Source of the DNA: Tetrapyrgos nigripes
Lineage: Eukaryota; Basidiomycota; Agaricomycetes; Agaricales; Campanellaceae
Reading direction: 5' to 3'
NCBI GenBank assembly: GCA_013368315.1
Contig: JAACJM010000066.1
Coordinates: 186,001 to 250,000 of the forward strand
Length of the DNA: 64,000 bases
This document shows positions 29,749-40,485 of this stretch, piece after piece. Under the pieces are notes generated by a model. That model was not told the origin of the DNA, did no database searches, and saw only the letters and a program-made list of their open reading frames with translations. Position 1 is the first letter of the stretch. Every line of letters starts with the position of its first letter. Made by a program: the position numbers and the translations under genes.

Positions 29749-30890
29749 CTAAAAGTCAAAGCCCTTGTTCAGGTCCTCGTACAGCAGCTCTTTCATCCCA
29801 GGTGGGAGGGGTTAGTTGTCTTTCACCATGTAGCCTATAAGGATAATAACGAGAATACAAAATGGGAAGAAAGGAAAAGAAAGAAAGCATCAGCACCGTT
29901 ACATGTCAAGAGTAGACAGATAAAGTAGACTACTAACGGAATAGCTTCTCGACGCTTTCCTGCACGAACAGGGTATCAAATGGCAATGGTGAGACCTAGT
30001 AACAAGCACTAAGGGAGAGACGTACTTTGGCGTTGAAGGTGATAGTCGGGAAGTCCTGGCACGGAGACCGAGCAGCACATCGGCGTCAATGGAGAAGGCA
30101 GGTTAGAGAAGAGGGTAAGCCACGCACAATGTACGGTATTTTGTCCAGAGGTACCGTGTAAGAGAAGGAAAAGAATAAGGAACGATAGCGTGACATGTTT
30201 GCCATGATACGCACTTTTATCTTGTACAACACGTTTGGTGACACCTAGTCCAGTGTCTGTGGTCATCTGAACGGGACCTAGACGTCATCCAGGGAAGTTA
30301 AAGACACACAATCCAGCCGTTCGGTCTCGAGGTGGTTCGTCACCTAAAGGAAAAAATTGAGACAAACACGAACGTTAGATACGGTGTAGAGACGTACCCA
30401 AAATACCCTATCTCCCAACCATCTTCACAGCTAAAAGTCCCAGCCTCTAAACCACCAGACCTCACACCAAACAAAAAGCACTCAAACCTCCATCTCCGTC
30501 CTCGGGCAACAACTCTTGCTCAGCTTCTGGATCTAGCAGACAAACTTTCCGCAAGGAGCCACATATATGTTCTTTGATCAAATTGAGTACCTCTGCTTGA
30601 TGACATGAGGTTTTAGCGAGGTTTTCTCCTCCATATGGTACGTTGGCGAATTTGGCTTTGAGCAATTCCGACGATGATGAGAGATGGGTCAAGTGGACGA
30701 GAGATCCTTGGTCTGCAAGAGTGCCCATGTGCTGTATGGCATCCAGATGAAATTCAGGGAGGATAATACAAGACAGAGAGAGGGCTGACGGCCAAGTTGG
30801 AACCGGCCGCGTACTCGAGTTCTACCCATGGTGGGACTACTTGGGAGGTCTCATCGTCTTCTTCCATGTGTCCTATAGGATATTTGGGGT
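29749..30890 (-). pseudogene. SFM1-like SPOUT protein-arginine methyltransferase, copy 1
   Basis: Exon remnants on the minus strand read HMEEDDETSQ, VPPWVELEYA, GTLADQGSLVHLTHLSSSSE, LLKAKFANVP, KVCLLDPEAEQELLPEDGD, GDEPPRDRTAG, VQMTTDTGLGVTKRVVQDK, TFNAK, ESVEKLFR and a C-terminal MRELLYDDLNK-type end. These are the ordered motifs of Sfm1 (DUF431), which methylates a ribosomal protein arginine in yeast. A TGA replaces the arginine in the conserved FPGRRLGP motif and the FEWFLFGG segment is out of frame, so this copy is dead. Confidence 0.75.
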
Positions 30891-31092
30891 GGTTTCAGAG
30901 CACTTTTGGTGACAGTTCTGGTGGACATACCTATCACGTAACCAGGGTCATGGCGGAAAAAGAAAAGGAAAATTGCACAGCCACGCTGGTTGTTTCTCAA
31001 CTTCTGCCCGTCGACGATCGCGAATTGCCAACGAGTTGCTTTTCTTCCCCAATGAGAAGCTGGTACAGTATTTAAGCTGCAGGCCATGACCC

Positions 31093-32015
31093 CAGTGGCC
31101 CTTGACCAGCCCCGGACCGACCCCGGGGCGCAGGTACAGCCACTGGCCCTGGCCTGACCCGACCCTTGAGGTTTGGGTCGGGGGTCAGCTACTGAGATGA
31201 GAGGTGGACCCTGGTGGGCCCTCAAATTTTAGCACGTCGGTGATTCCATACGTAGTATGGAACAACCTTTCAATGAAATAAATTGCTTCTTTTCTGCAAC
31301 CGCCGTGGTCATCAACCTGCAAGATCCAACGGCACAGGCCTGGTTTTGCTCATAAGAGAAAGACTGCCTTTCCGAATGCCCAGAAAAAATCCTTTCCTCT
31401 CTCTCATTATGGCTGGTGCACAAGATGGATCAGGCCAACCAACCAACAGCAGCAATCGCACTCGAAATGAGCAAGATAGACCGGATCCGACACTCATATT
31501 GAGTGAAGGACAGACCCGTACTCGGACCAAAACTGCCAGAGCAAAACAGGCTACTAGTGAAGCAAATTCTGGTATGTTCCTTTTATCGAGTCTCTGAATT
31601 CTTGATAGGCTCCACTATATCTTGTTTTTTCTTCTTCTTTTTTCATTTTAGAACAACGTCCCGTTGATACTCTCACCGGAGAGCTCAAAGACGCAGATGA
31701 AATCAAATTCTGTAATTCGGAAAGCGACGAGATTCCTCTTAATCAAGGTAAGCAAACCTCTACCCCAGGTCTCTGTTCAGTATTTTCTTATGTCGTGTTT
31801 CCAGTTTCTAAAAAAAAGACCACTGAAAAGCGGTAGGTGTATGTACTTGGCTTTTTTCTCTGAGGTCCGTGGTCGGCCCTGGCCTGACCTTGGCCTGGCC
31901 CTCTTGACCAGGTCCTACCCGGTCCAGGCCAGTGGCTGTGTAGGGCCTGACCCGACAAGGGCCAGAAAATTTCTGTCGGGCCAGGCCGGACCCGACCCGG
32001 ACCGCGGCAACACTG
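31093..32015 (+). mobile_element. Truncated hAT-like element at a duplication junction
   Basis: It starts CAGTGGCCCTTGACC and ends CCGCGGCAACACTG; both ends hold many GGCCTGACCCGACC-type repeats in mirrored order. Inside, an exon pair (about 31408-31570 and 31652-31747) reads MAGAQDGSGQPTNSSNRTRN and EQRPVDTLTGELKDADEIKF, like the N-terminal part of a hAT ORF. No matching 8-bp duplication is seen: the left flank belongs to the SFM1 upstream repeat and the right flank to the gene X promoter repeat. This suggests recombination at the element. Confidence 0.5.
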
Positions 32016-33170
32016 GTTGGCCCAGGGATCAACCAGGGATGTATTGGCCCATCGGGAGTGGAAATCAAACTTTGAAGATGTTGGCTCGAAAGCTTCAAGA
32101 TAATCCATCTTCTAGCCTAGTAGTACGTTCACTCATTCAAATATTCATCGCCTTTCTCTTCTCATCCATTTGAAAGGAGTTTGTACAGTGTCTCGTGACC
32201 GCGAGATGAAATGTCCTTGGTGGAGGAGTGGCACGCTGTTGGTGGCGTGTAATTACTTTCATATCAGCCCTTGGCGAGTAAAACGTCCAACTCCGCTCCG
32301 GTGCTAAGGAATTCAACTAGGTGCTTCGTTTTTGCCACACATTACCGCATGCTCATCACCAGCCTCGCATAAATTAAAAAGTTTTTCGTATGAACAAATC
32401 TCATCCTACCTCTTTCCCCTCATGGGCTCTCACTACGACCCGACTTTCATTTCCAAGCAAGGAGGCGAAACTTTCCACCAGGAATCTGTGATCGCCACCA
32501 TGGCGTACGTGCTTTCCCTTGTTACACATTACTTCTCTATCTGATTATATCTACACGAAATAGGCAAAAAGCTAACGGATTCCACCCTTTCGATGGTGGC
32601 GGTTCCGAGTAGGAGGGAGGAGGTGAAAGAATGGGTTTGCGACACCGTTGTGTGGTATGATAATGCAATATCCACCCATGACAAGGAACAGTAATTCCAG
32701 AACCCGTATTAGAAATCCAGTAGAGGACGTTACAACTACGAGACATGAAATAATTCCGCCTGAAGTGTTGGATCGGAGAGGGCGTTGGTGCCTGCTAGTC
32801 GGATTACTTTTGGTTACAGAGGTAGACAAAAAAGAGGAGATGGTGAGGTGGGTAATATGGGAGGATGAGGACGAGGACAAGGACGTCAGCAAGAGAAGCA
32901 GCAGGTGTGGGTGTGGTATGTATAGGGATGGGTATTGGAATCGTGCGATTGGGAATGGGAGAGAATTGGAAATACAGACACAGATGCAAATGCTGGGAGC
33001 TCACCTTCACCTTCCCAACCCAAGAATTGAACAAAGCTATCGACGAAGACGACAATGGGGATACCAACCTCAGGGTTGGGATCAGGATTAGGAGTAGGAA
33101 TAGGATCGGGTTCCGGGATGGGAATGGGCTCGGAATATTTGTTTGATTGTCTTGTTGTCTTTCAGCGGTT
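32016..33170 (+). pseudogene. Gene X, copy 1 with its promoter region
   Basis: After the shared promoter repeat the frame starts MGSHYDPTFISKQGGETFHQ (32422) and runs to ATMA, where GTACGT is a good donor. The next part, which in copy 2 reads RKADGFNAFDAGDVLYIPGL, is internally deleted here (TDSTLSMVAVPSRREEVKEW). A Glu/Arg/Gly-rich low-complexity part follows. I do not recognise gene X with confidence; an acyltransferase-like (condensation-domain-like) origin is only a guess. It converges on membrane-protein copy C. Confidence 0.4.
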
Positions 33171-33184
33171 AGGCACAAAGGGTC

Positions 33185-34708
33185 TCAAGATCGCTCTTGC
33201 TCGCCATGCGAAAATGTTATATCACTCCGTGATATTTGACCTTTTCCTTGGACACTCAAATCATCCATCGTAGTGGTCGAGCTCACGTCAACTTGGATAG
33301 AGCTGAAGGGTGCCATGGATTGGACTGGGTGGTGATCGTCCTGCCAGTGCCAATGCAGCAATAGCAAACCGTCACGGTATTGGGGAGCCCGAAGGTGATC
33401 AGGACAAGGTTGTACCATTCGGAGTGATCATGATGAGAAGAGGTCGTGCAATCAGTAAGTCAACCACGATTGCTGATGTATGCGATTGTGACTCACCGAA
33501 CTGAAGTTATTCTGTCCTGGCGCACTGAACAGATGTCCAAGGGTCGGTAGAGTCCTAGGCCGCATTTGTCGACGAAGGACGGAACGAGCGTTGAGAGTCT
33601 GTGTGTACAAAACTAGTCAGAAGCCTCTCATCGTAAACACAGGTCAATTGACGATTACCGTCATGAGGGTGTTTCTGTCGGAAATAAAGACATTGCCATC
33701 AGAACTAATTATCTTTGCGATAGTCCGAAGACTTACGTGTACAATCGGGCCAGGGGCAATGCGAATATCAGGAGCAGGTTTGTCCTTGGCATGGTGGTCT
33801 ACAATGACTCGGGTGAACTCAAACCTTGGTTCAGTGAAATTGATTAATGACACTGACCAGAAACACCAAATAACAAATGCAAAAGACCGTCACAGGCAAT
33901 GCAGTTTCTACTGATGTGCGAATGAGCTTAGAAATGACAGTGTCGCTGGCTGATTTCATTTTCAGGGTCACGGCGCCACCGGTGTCTTCAGCTAGCTGAT
34001 CGCAACATTGGACAAACACTCGCCTTTCATTCCGGTTCTGCTCTTTAACAGATAATATGAGAGCACCACCGTGATAGACGCATCGCAGGCTACGGAGACA
34101 GCCAGCCAGCTGTCTCCAACAGGGATCCGTCCAGCATTGGCTTCTACATTCGGTTCGAGCAATGCACCGATACTCAGTGCAAAAGCTAATCCCCCTTGAG
34201 CCAAGGAAAAAGTGCAGATGAAGACGAAGAGGACGAATGATTTGGAGAACATACGAATACGCCAGGCGAGGAAGAATTGTACTGGGACGGAAATCCTAGT
34301 CACAGACGCGCACAGTGCTGAGTTGGCCTATCCGCATGAATTGCCAGGTACTCACAGCGTAGTGGAGATAGCCATCGTGTTGTACTGCCAAGGAGTCGAA
34401 AGAAGACCAATTTTGTTCTCGAAACTATCTACGGCGAAGTGCCACAGCAAGTACGAAGACGTACAAGAAGAGAACGTGTCGACAACTACGACCCATATGA
34501 CGAGGCCGCTGCATCATGGTTTTGAGCTGTTTACTTGAATTGCACAAACTTGGAGTACGCACGTAATGGTAGGTCCATCTTTGATTCTGGACTCATAGTA
34601 CTCGAAGAACTGGACCATACAGATCCCAGAGAGAAGAGCGTTGACCAAAGTAGCAACCACCACAGGTCCGAGAATGAGGCTGATGTTGATGGGAGGATTT
34701 TCTGCCAT
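33185..34708 (-). CDS. Seven-helix membrane protein, DUF6534-like (copy C)
   Basis: Eight exons encode 332 residues: 34708-34563, 34508-34356, 34295-34024, 33949-33858, 33798-33737, 33674-33659, 33598-33497 and 33340-33185. It starts MAENPPINISLILGPVVVAT and keeps the full-length tail: SSIQVDVSSTTTMDDLSVQG, then KGQISRSDITFSHGEQERS, rich in Ser, Thr and Asp, plausible for phosphorylation. Exon 4 is one codon shorter than in A and B (SDTV for SDKAV), as in D-F. Intron 3 has a GC donor. Copies C and E preserve what seems the ancestral C-terminus. Confidence 0.84.
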
Positions 34709-35575
34709 GTTGGGTATTGAGGGCTCGAAAAAGTTGGAGGGCGACTCAGAGTTTCCTCGGTTTTTAATCCAAGGTTGAATATTGAGTCGCCGTTAATCGC
34801 GGTCCATTGAGCGGTACGTTTCGAGCTAGTAGTAGATTACTCCGCTGTCCCGGCCTATCGCTCCCACCCGAATATGTCGGTGCGGGCCACTGTATACAGT
34901 GGCAGGTACGAGTCCTCATCCCATTGCACAAAATGCAAGAGACTCTGAAGAGGTAGATGTGGGTCATGGACTGGGCACTGGGTACTGGTCACTGGTTCGT
35001 TGCTCGACGAAAGTTGATGGAGAATTTGCGGAGAAGCTTGGTGCCGAGTCTTCCGAGCTGACGGAATAGGATATATTTTCCAGGGATACGAAAAATGCGG
35101 CCATTTGAGCTCACAATAAGACTCGTCCTATAAATAGGACTCGTAAAAGTGCCCATACTAGGCTTTAGCTAAGTTCCACGTCTACCATGATTCTGGCCCA
35201 CTGGCAGGGCAGGGTCAACCAGGGATCAACCAAGGATGTATTGGCCCACCAGGAGTGGAAATCAAACTCCAAAGATACCGGCATCAAGCTGGCATGAAAG
35301 CCTGAAGATACTAAGCCATCTTCTATGTAGTACGTTCACTCGTTCAAATATTCATCGTCTTTCTCTCCTCATCCATTTCAAAGGATGTCACTGTACGGTG
35401 TCTTGCAAGCATGAGGTGAAATGTCCCTGGTGGAGGAGTTTATCACTCACCAAGGACTGACAGGCTAGGGTGCTGCGGGTGGCGTGTAGCTACTCGCATG
35501 TCATCTTTGGCGAGTAAAACGCTCAGGAACAAAGGAACTACATGGGTGCTTAAATCCTCCGGCGCATTTTGGTTT
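34709..35575. promoter_or_regulatory. Upstream region of copy C, shared promoter repeat
   Basis: Shared blocks as in the other copies (TTGGCGAGTAAAACG near 35508). An extra segment of about 270 bp (34850-35130) includes the 18-bp palindrome GCCACTGTATACAGTGGC at 34886-34903. Gene X does not follow; the match ends near 35570. Confidence 0.5.
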
Positions 35576-36609
35576 CCCATTCTGGGACTGCCCCAGTTTC
35601 CACCAAAGCCCAGTACTGTACTACTAATATCACCACTACTACTCTAGGCTAGGTATTTGTTACACTGTACTACACAAAAATATTCAATATCAAGTGTTCA
35701 TACGTGTACATATCTATTTGAGTCCAAAATCGAGAAACCTACTAAATCCCAACCTCAAGCACATTACCCATTATATCCCAACGTCTCTCTTGCGAAATCC
35801 CAAGTCCCAAGAAAATCTGACGACCCACCAAAGCCCAAATCATTCCAAATATTACCCAAGTCCTTCGCCAACCCACGTATCAGAACAAATCCCATATGTC
35901 CGAGCCGTTACTCCACTCATTCCCAAGAGCTCGACTATGCAGCACCATTAATTCCCCAAAGCCTAACACTATCATTTCTCTCCCTTTCACTGAAACTAGC
36001 CCTTTTGTTGCACACGGCTCGCCTCACTTATATTGCCCACGCGTATTCCTATTGTCACTGTTCTGCCCCTTCCCTAACGAGTTCCTCCTCTCCTCCACCC
36101 CTTGTCCCGAACTTGAGAAGGTCCAGGAGAATCTTCAAAGCGGTATATTCAAGCTTAGAAATAGAAGACATACCTTGATCAATGACTCCGACATTTTCCC
36201 TAATCCAATCTTCATCGCGTCAGAAGACGGGTTGGATAGATTTGGCGAATGCATCGAACGCGTCGCCGAGAATAAGGGTCATGAAGGATTTTATTCCACC
36301 GGTTATGAGGGAAGAGATGGCAGGAAGGAGGATGAGAATTTTTTGGCGAGTGGTGACACTGGTGAGAAGGAAGAAGCACGAACAGTGATGGATAGACTTT
36401 AGGGGTCGTAGTAGTAGGTTGATTACATAATTAGTGGGCAATGTGCTCGCCGTCGTCAACAGCGTCCAGGGTGGTGGACAGATAATGGTCGTACAGTGAG
36501 CTCGTCAAGGTCGTAAGAGTAAGAGAGAAAGGAAAGAAAATCATTGCCGCTCATTGTGAAGCTCGGCTACATATGGGCTTCCATAACAGTAGCATAAAGT
36601 ACGGACCTT
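35576..36609 (-). pseudogene. Possible ABC-transporter (Ste6-like) N-terminal fragment
   Basis: The minus strand at about 36400-36200 reads ILILLPAISSLITGGIKSFM and TLILGDAFDAFAKSI, which resembles the first membrane span and following loop of Ste6/MDR-type ABC transporters (G-GI-xx-FMT-xx-LGDAFDAFA). A further stretch upstream of 36170 (LEYTALKILLDLLKFG) could be the next span. No ATP-binding domain is present, so this would be a fragment brought in by duplication. The match is by eye over a short length. The rest of the stretch shows no gene. Confidence 0.35.
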
Positions 36610-36617
36610 GCCGCAAG

Positions 36618-37215
36618 TAGGGCTCCTAACGGATCGGATTGGGTCGGATTCGGATGCCAATCCGTTCGGATGGGTCGTCCAAATGTCCCAATCCGCATCC
36701 GGCAGATGTCATCCGACGGATAGCCGATCATCCGACGGATAGTGTGCCGAAAGTGGCGGCACTTGCCTTAGAGTCCTTATCTTGCGTAGAAAAACTTTAA
36801 AATTCTTTTTTTCGTCGTTTTCTTTGAGTATACATGTGTTCTATGCCTGAGATAAATAAAAGGTTCAAGTACTGACCATTTCTGACTGTCTGAGGAAATG
36901 GCGGCATGTCAACGTGTCATTTCCCACGATGCCGTAGTATCTTTTCTTGGATTCTGTTGGCCATGTGGCTTGCATCTGGCCACTCGGAAAGGTCCGAGAA
37001 CACTACCACACCTCCACCCAGCCTCCTCGTCACGTCGTTCTTGGTTTTCTCTGCTGTAGACCCACTTCCCACGCCCCTACCCAATCCGCGGATGATCCTC
37101 GGATTGTCGGATGGTAATCCGTTCGGATGGATAGACTAAAAGTCCCAATCCGCATCCGAAATCCGACTGTCCATCGGCGGATGATCGCCGGATCATCCGA
37201 TCCGTTAGAGCCCTA
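36618..37215. mobile_element. Non-autonomous hAT element (598 bp)
   Basis: Inverted ends TAGGGCTCCTAACGGATCGG and TAGGGCTCTAACGGATCGGA flank the element, with perfect 8-bp target duplications GCCGCAAG (36610-36617 and 37216-37223). Subterminal regions are full of GGATNGG and CCGATCC-type repeats. There is no transposase-like frame. It resembles miniature hAT elements mobilised by a partner elsewhere. Confidence 0.88.
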
Positions 37216-37511
37216 GCCGCAAGATACATGGCTTGAAGGGAGTGCCCTTGCCCCTCCGCTAACTACTTGTCTGTCCCTTCCCTGCTGCTACATTATCCGC
37301 TCTTCGTATGTCTGCGACCACGACGTACTCTTCAGAATTCCAAAAGACGCGGTCATTGTCAAGTACTACGCCGATCTTTCAACCTCTTGGTCGATGTCTG
37401 TGGAATTCAAAAAGACCGGTGCATAACTGAACCTTAAAGCTTAAGGGCCTCAGGTGCGTTCATATCTTCTGCAAGCATTCTTCAAGCTCATATCCACGCT
37501 TCAAAGGTGCT

Positions 37512-38051
37512 TTGAAAGCGGTGCTTCGGTGTCGTTCTTCTCAGTGGTGGCGCCTTTCTGCTAGCGCAGTTGAGGAATCCGCATGCGCAGTATCTACAAC
37601 AAGCGGCAAAGGCGAATCGCTCGAGGTTGATGCAACACAGGGAGGGAAGAGGAGGAGGGTTGTTGGTCCTACGTCCGACACTGCGCCTATGGATGAGGAG
37701 GAGGAGGAGTGTAATAGGAGGAAGGAACAACCATGGAGGGAGCAAGGAAATCAACACGCACCAGGAAGCCAAAGGACCGCGCGTCAGATAATCAGTTTAA
37801 TGAGAGAACGCAACGAAACCCCAGCAGACGTTGAACGAGAAACAGTGGGAAATGATTGGGAACTAATGGGTTCTATGCATAGTCGAGCTCTTGGGAATGA
37901 GTGGGGTAACGGCTTGGACATAGGGGACTTGTTGGGATATGTGGGTTGGCGAAGGGTAGTATTTGATTTGACTTGGGCTTTGGTGGGTTGTCAGACCTTC
38001 TTGGAACTTGAGATTTTGCGAGAGAGATGTGGGGATATACTTAGTGGGTAA
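37512..38051 (+). CDS. Hypothetical ORF, 179 codons
   Basis: The longest open frame between the hAT element and SFM1 copy 2. It has an acidic run (MDEEEEECNRRKEQ) and WELMGSMHSRALGNEWGNGL. I recognise no domain, it lies in repeat-rich sequence, and it may not be a gene. Another plus-strand frame overlapping it (LAQLRNPHAQYLQQAAKANR) also looks protein-like, so a broken gene is possible. Confidence 0.2.
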   Translation: MKAVLRCRSSQWWRLSASAVEESACAVSTTSGKGESLEVDATQGGKRRRVVGPTSDTAPMDEEEEECNRRKEQPWREQGNQHAPGSQRTARQIISLMRERNETPADVERETVGNDWELMGSMHSRALGNEWGNGLDIGDLLGYVGWRRVVFDLTWALVGCQTFLELEILRERCGDILSG

Positions 38052-38161
38052 TATGCTTGGGGTTGGGATCTAGTGGATTTGAACCTGAATCGAGGCTGTA
38101 CTTACTGGATAAACAGATGGGTCATCAGCAGTTCTTGGCAGATTTGCTTTCCTTCTCTGAT

Positions 38162-38304
38162 TGATAGGTAGATACACGCCGGGGTGGCGTTGCATAGTCA
38201 CAATATAAAAAATATGGTGTTACAAGGGTGAGGCAGACCTCTCACTCATAGATTTTACGGTAGTTCCTCAATGGGACCACGCCGTGTATCTGTCTATCTA
38301 TCTT
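38162..38304. repeat. Small inverted-repeat element
   Basis: Starts GATAGGTAGATACACGCCG and ends with an imperfect inverse (CCACGCCGTGTATCTGTCTA). It is about 143 bp and has no coding capacity. Possibly a tiny MITE; no clear target duplication. Confidence 0.4.
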
Positions 38305-38721
38305 CTCAGCCGAATCACGCACTTGCACAGAAGGCGTCAGTCAGGATAAGCATGTCAATTCGCAGTTGTCTCGTCTCGGTAGAGGCCATCACCGTTTGCT
38401 TTTGCTGTCATTTTTCATGAAACGATTCATTCGGAAGCCTCCTACCCACTAATTCCAAGCCTGAATAACATCGGTACATTTAGCATTGACACTTGACACT
38501 CTGGACACCTCCATCGTAGATCTAATACGATCACGCATATGGATACATTTTTATCCTTTTATTTTGCGATGAGATCCCAATGCCCGTTTTTGAGTCCTCG
38601 TCTGAAGACTCCTCAAAGCGGAGATTACTAATGAAATGCCAAGACCGAGAGCCAGCCCTACGTACTAATCCGTGACAGGTGTGGAGCTGAGCTGATCAGA
38701 AGCGGCGGCGGCGACAGCACA

Positions 38722-39893
38722 CTAAAAGTCAAAATCCTTGTTCAGGTCATCGTATAGCAGCTCTCGCATCCCTTGTGGAAGGATGGGGCGGTTGTCTTTC
38801 ACCATGTAGCCTATAATGATAATATCGAGAATACAAAATAGGAAGAAAGGGAAAGAAGGAAAACGTCAGCACTGTGACAATGGCAAATGACAATGATAAT
38901 GACAGTGACATGGAATACAGAAAGCTGAAAGCACAGGCCATGCTAGGGCCAAAGTAGAGATTGGAGAATGAAGACGTACGGAATAGCTCGGAAGCGTACC
39001 TTTGCAAAAGTTATAGTGGGTAAGTCCTGAGAACAGAGACAGCAGCGTGACGAGGTCAACCCATAATGGAATAGAGGCAGGTGGCAGCTGAGGAACGCAC
39101 GATGTAGGGTATTTTGTCCAGAGGTACTGTGTAAGATAAGGAAAAGAATAAAGAAACGACAGCGTAACATGTTTGCGATGATACGCACTTTTATCTTGTA
39201 CAACACGTTTTGTGACACCTAGCGCAGTGTCTGTGGTCATCTGAACAGGACCTAAACAACGTCTAGGGAAGCCAAGGACACGCACTTCAGCAGTTCGGTC
39301 TCGAGGTGGATCGTCACCTGAAACAAAAAAAAAAAAAAGGAGTGAGACGAAGGCAAACGCTAGATACGGTGTAGAGACGTACCCAAAATACCCTATATCC
39401 CGTCCAAGCCGTCTTCAGCTAAAAGTCCCAGACTCTAAACGCAAACCACCAGAACTCACACCAAACAAAAACCACTCGAACCTCTCTCCGTCCTCGGGCG
39501 ACAACTCCTTCTCAGCTTTTGGATCCAGCAGGCAAATTTTCTCCAACGAGCCACCTAGACGTCCTTGGATCAAATTGAGTACCCCTCTTGACGGCATGAG
39601 GCTTCAGCGTCTTCTCTTTGTACGTTGGCGAATTTAGCTTTGAGCGATTCCGACGAGGATGAGGAGAGATGGGTAAAGTGGACGTGGAATCGTTTCCCTG
39701 AGAGAGTGCGCATGTACTGTATGGCATCCAGATGCAATTCAGGGAGGATAGTGAAAGACACAGAGGGCGTCAAATTGGACGTGCTCTTGGGTTGACGACC
39801 AAGCTGGAACCAACCGCAAGCTCTACCCGTGGTGGGACTCTTTGGAAGTCTCGTCGTCTTCTTCCATGTATTCTATATGATACTTGGGGTGGG
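38722..39893 (-). pseudogene. SFM1-like SPOUT methyltransferase, copy 2
   Basis: The best preserved of the three copies: KYHIEYMEEDDETSK, YMRTLSGKRFHVHFTHLSSS, LKAKFANV, KICLLDPKAEKELSPEDGER, FEWFLFG, a 10-bp exon for GILG, GDDPPRDRTAE, LGPVQMTTDTALGVTKRVVQ, VPLDKIPYI, DLPTITFAK and MVKDNRPILPQGMRELLYDD ending NKDFDF. Defects: a one-base loss in the CRQ/RGVLNLI segment near 39590, and loss of about 50 bp containing the ESVEMPFR exon near 38990. It is therefore also a pseudogene. Confidence 0.8.
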
Positions 39894-40140
39894 TTTAGAG
39901 CGTTTTTGGTGACGATTCTGGGAGACATAGTAGCCAAAGTCCATGGCGGAAAAAGAAAAAAGAAAATAGCACAGCCCCGGGCCCCTCCCGCTAGTGGTGT
40001 CTCTACTTCTGCCCCCACCTCGACGAATCGCCAGCAAGTTACTTTTCTTGCCCAATGAGAAGCTGGTACAATATGTAAGTTCAAATGGATGCTGCTATTA
40101 GAGCTGATCTTATACGGAGATAGACAGGTAGAGAGGGAAA

Positions 40141-40370
40141 ATGGAGTGGAAATCTGAAAGACTCTTTTTCTACTATGACTCCTTTTTCTGGGACTCAAAG
40201 CTTCATAGCCTTTCAGCGGTGCAATATCTCATTGGACACCCACGTAAGTCAAACGTATACTCCTTCGCTAAGACGTATGACTCTGAATATTTGGATACAA
40301 TAAATTTGTGTACGGAAGCACCCCTACGCCGTATTCTTCTGATACTTCAGGTTCATAGGGTGTTAAGATC
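40141..40370 (+). other. Conserved segment divergent from SFM1, copy 1
   Basis: A plus-strand frame reads VQYLIGHPRKSNVYSFAKTY and DSEYLDTINLCTEAPLRRIL. The same sequence recurs at 48345-48560 with few changes. It starts just upstream of the SFM1 remnant in the opposite direction, so it may be the first exon of a lost neighbour. Not recognised. Confidence 0.35.
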
Positions 40371-40485
40371 ACCTTCTAAATGCGGCCAGTCCGACGCTTG
40401 TTCGTCACCGAATCTGCTTTTTCACTCCGCGATATTTAGACCTTTTTTCCTCCGAAACCCAAATCATCCATCGTAGTGGTCGAGA

